Made by a program: the position numbers and the translations under genes. The notes beneath the pieces are model-generated. The model saw only the letters and a program-made list of their open reading frames with translations, did no database searches and was not told where the DNA came from. Below, piece after piece: positions 50,043-50,598 of a stretch of 50,598 nucleotides of DNA. Location: positions 1-50,598 of the forward strand of contig CADEDH010000010.1 of the NCBI GenBank assembly GCA_902826025.1, written 5' to 3'. The DNA is from an uncultured Actinomycetes bacterium. GTDB lineage: Bacteria > Actinomycetota > Acidimicrobiia > Acidimicrobiales > SZUA-35. Position 1 is the stretch's first letter, and each line of letters starts with the position of its first letter.

Positions 50043-50056
50043 GAGGGGCGATGGTA
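50043..50056 (-). promoter_or_regulatory. candidate leaderless promoter -10 for the membrane-anchored protein gene
   Basis: Minus strand TACCAT (50051-50056), 8 nt before ATG 50042. Confidence 0.45.
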
Positions 50057-50075
50057 GGGCACGGCCCGCGGCCCC

Positions 50076-50318
50076 TTGCTGCTCGATTCGCTGGAGCGGG
50101 TGATCGCCGGCCAGCGGTCGGCGTTGGAGCTGGCCCTGGCCACACTGCTCAGCGGCGGCCACCTGCTGCTCGAAGACCGCCCCGGAGTGGGCAAGACGGT
50201 GCTGGCCAAGGCGCTGGGACGGGTCCTGGGGATCCCCACCGGCCGCATCCAGGGCACGCCCGACCTGCTCCCCACCGACGTGACCGGCATGCACGTGTTC
50301 CAAAGGAGGCGTAGCTGA
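50076..50318 (+). pseudogene. truncated MoxR-like AAA ATPase
   Basis: 80 codons of a MoxR-type AAA+ ATPase: LERVIAGQRSALELALATLL, LEDRPGVGKTVLAKALG (Walker A) and GTPDLLPTDVTGMHVF. Intact members have about 300-330 residues; here the frame ends at QRRRS just after the segment preceding Walker B, so Walker B, sensors and lid are missing. The only possible start is a TTG at 50076 (an in-frame stop lies at 50055-50057) and there is no ribosome site. Most likely a remnant of a MoxR/vWA operon. Confidence 0.7.
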
Positions 50319-50389
50319 ACGACTGGAAGAAGTCGGACTTCAGGGCCCAACCGGTAGTGCCGGAGGGTGCCGGTTAGCCTGTGATCGCC

Positions 50390-50598
50390 ATGCCCAGCAC
50401 CCGTATCGGCCCGGTGGACGTCTGTCGTGAACACGGCGTCGTGCGGATCAGGCAGCGCCGGGGAACCGGTGATCTGGTGCTGGCGCTGGCCGGGCTCGTC
50501 GGATTGGCCGGTGCGGCGTCCATCGCCACCAACCCGGTCTCGGTGGCCACCTGGCTGCTCGGGCCGTTCGTGGCTGCCTTCACCGTCTTCGGCCTCGG
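50390..50598 (+). CDS. start of a membrane protein gene (truncated by window end)
   Basis: An open frame from ATG 50390 runs to the window edge (69 codons). It begins MPSTRIGPVDVCREHG and then has two hydrophobic segments (LVLALAGLVGLAGAASIA, WLLGPFVAAFTVFG). TAGCCT lies 9 nt before the ATG. The family is not recognisable from the visible part. Confidence 0.5.
   Translation, partial: MPSTRIGPVDVCREHGVVRIRQRRGTGDLVLALAGLVGLAGAASIATNPVSVATWLLGPFVAAFTVFGL

Overview
The window is about 50.6 kb of very GC-rich chromosome with dense, mostly operonic genes and no rRNA, tRNA, insertion sequence, phage or CRISPR signal that I can see. The gene content points to an actinobacterium: a corynebacterial-type gluABCD operon, a mycobacterial-type EF-G2, a bacterial eRF1-like protein, an OmpATb-like protein, many acyl-CoA dehydrogenases and family III CoA transferases, and frequent leaderless promoters. 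The high density of lipid and amide catabolism genes and the GC-rich filler repeats fit a free-living Acidimicrobiia-like lineage. That placement is an inference without any marker search.

Layout. 1-4.55 kb: the conserved prkA(yeaG)-yeaH-spoVR(ycgB) stress operon, with prkA cut by the window edge. 4.7-9.3 kb: an SDR/acetoacetyl-CoA-reductase-like gene, a small membrane protein, an amidohydrolase, a P-loop NTPase and a beta-CASP nuclease. 9.3-15.1 kb: acyl-CoA dehydrogenase, endonuclease III, a double family III CoA transferase and an eRF1-like protein. 15.1-21.9 kb: a Peptidase_Mx-type metallopeptidase, EF-G2 and the gluABCD glutamate-type ABC transporter. 22-24.4 kb: an ArsR-type regulator with an SRPBCC partner, then a stretch of decayed genes. 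24.6-27.2 kb: a two-gene cassette of unknown function (vWA protein plus an ARPP-like protein with a Fis-like tail). 27.2-31.1 kb: a NarL-type two-component system, a secreted beta-propeller and an ankyrin lipoprotein. 31.1-36.8 kb: an FMN-reductase remnant, an MFS carrier, a membrane protein, a tandem DUF1990 protein and a D-aminoacylase-like amidohydrolase. 36.9-45.8 kb: secreted TAP-like hydrolase, nitroreductase, DUF4287, aminotransferase, a proline-rich membrane protein, an AidB-like dehydrogenase and an OmpA-like protein. 45.9-49.4 kb: a VOC protein, then LigB-LigA-formamidase genes facing a cyclase-family hydrolase, suggesting a ring-cleavage and amide-hydrolysis route. 49.4-50.6 kb: a membrane-anchored protein, a truncated moxR and the start of another membrane gene.

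The most interesting points are: the vWA/ARPP-like cassette, a plausible undescribed system; an abrupt codon-usage switch inside prkA near nt 1015; a GC-rich dispersed repeat that lies between genes at 10.53-10.62 kb and has also become an in-frame linker between two DUF1990 domains at 34.18-34.30 kb; a perfect 22-bp inverted repeat between convergent genes; a recurring leaderless-promoter layout (TANNNT placed 6-8 nt before the start codon), including a 14-codon leaderless uORF ahead of ligB; and several gene remnants.
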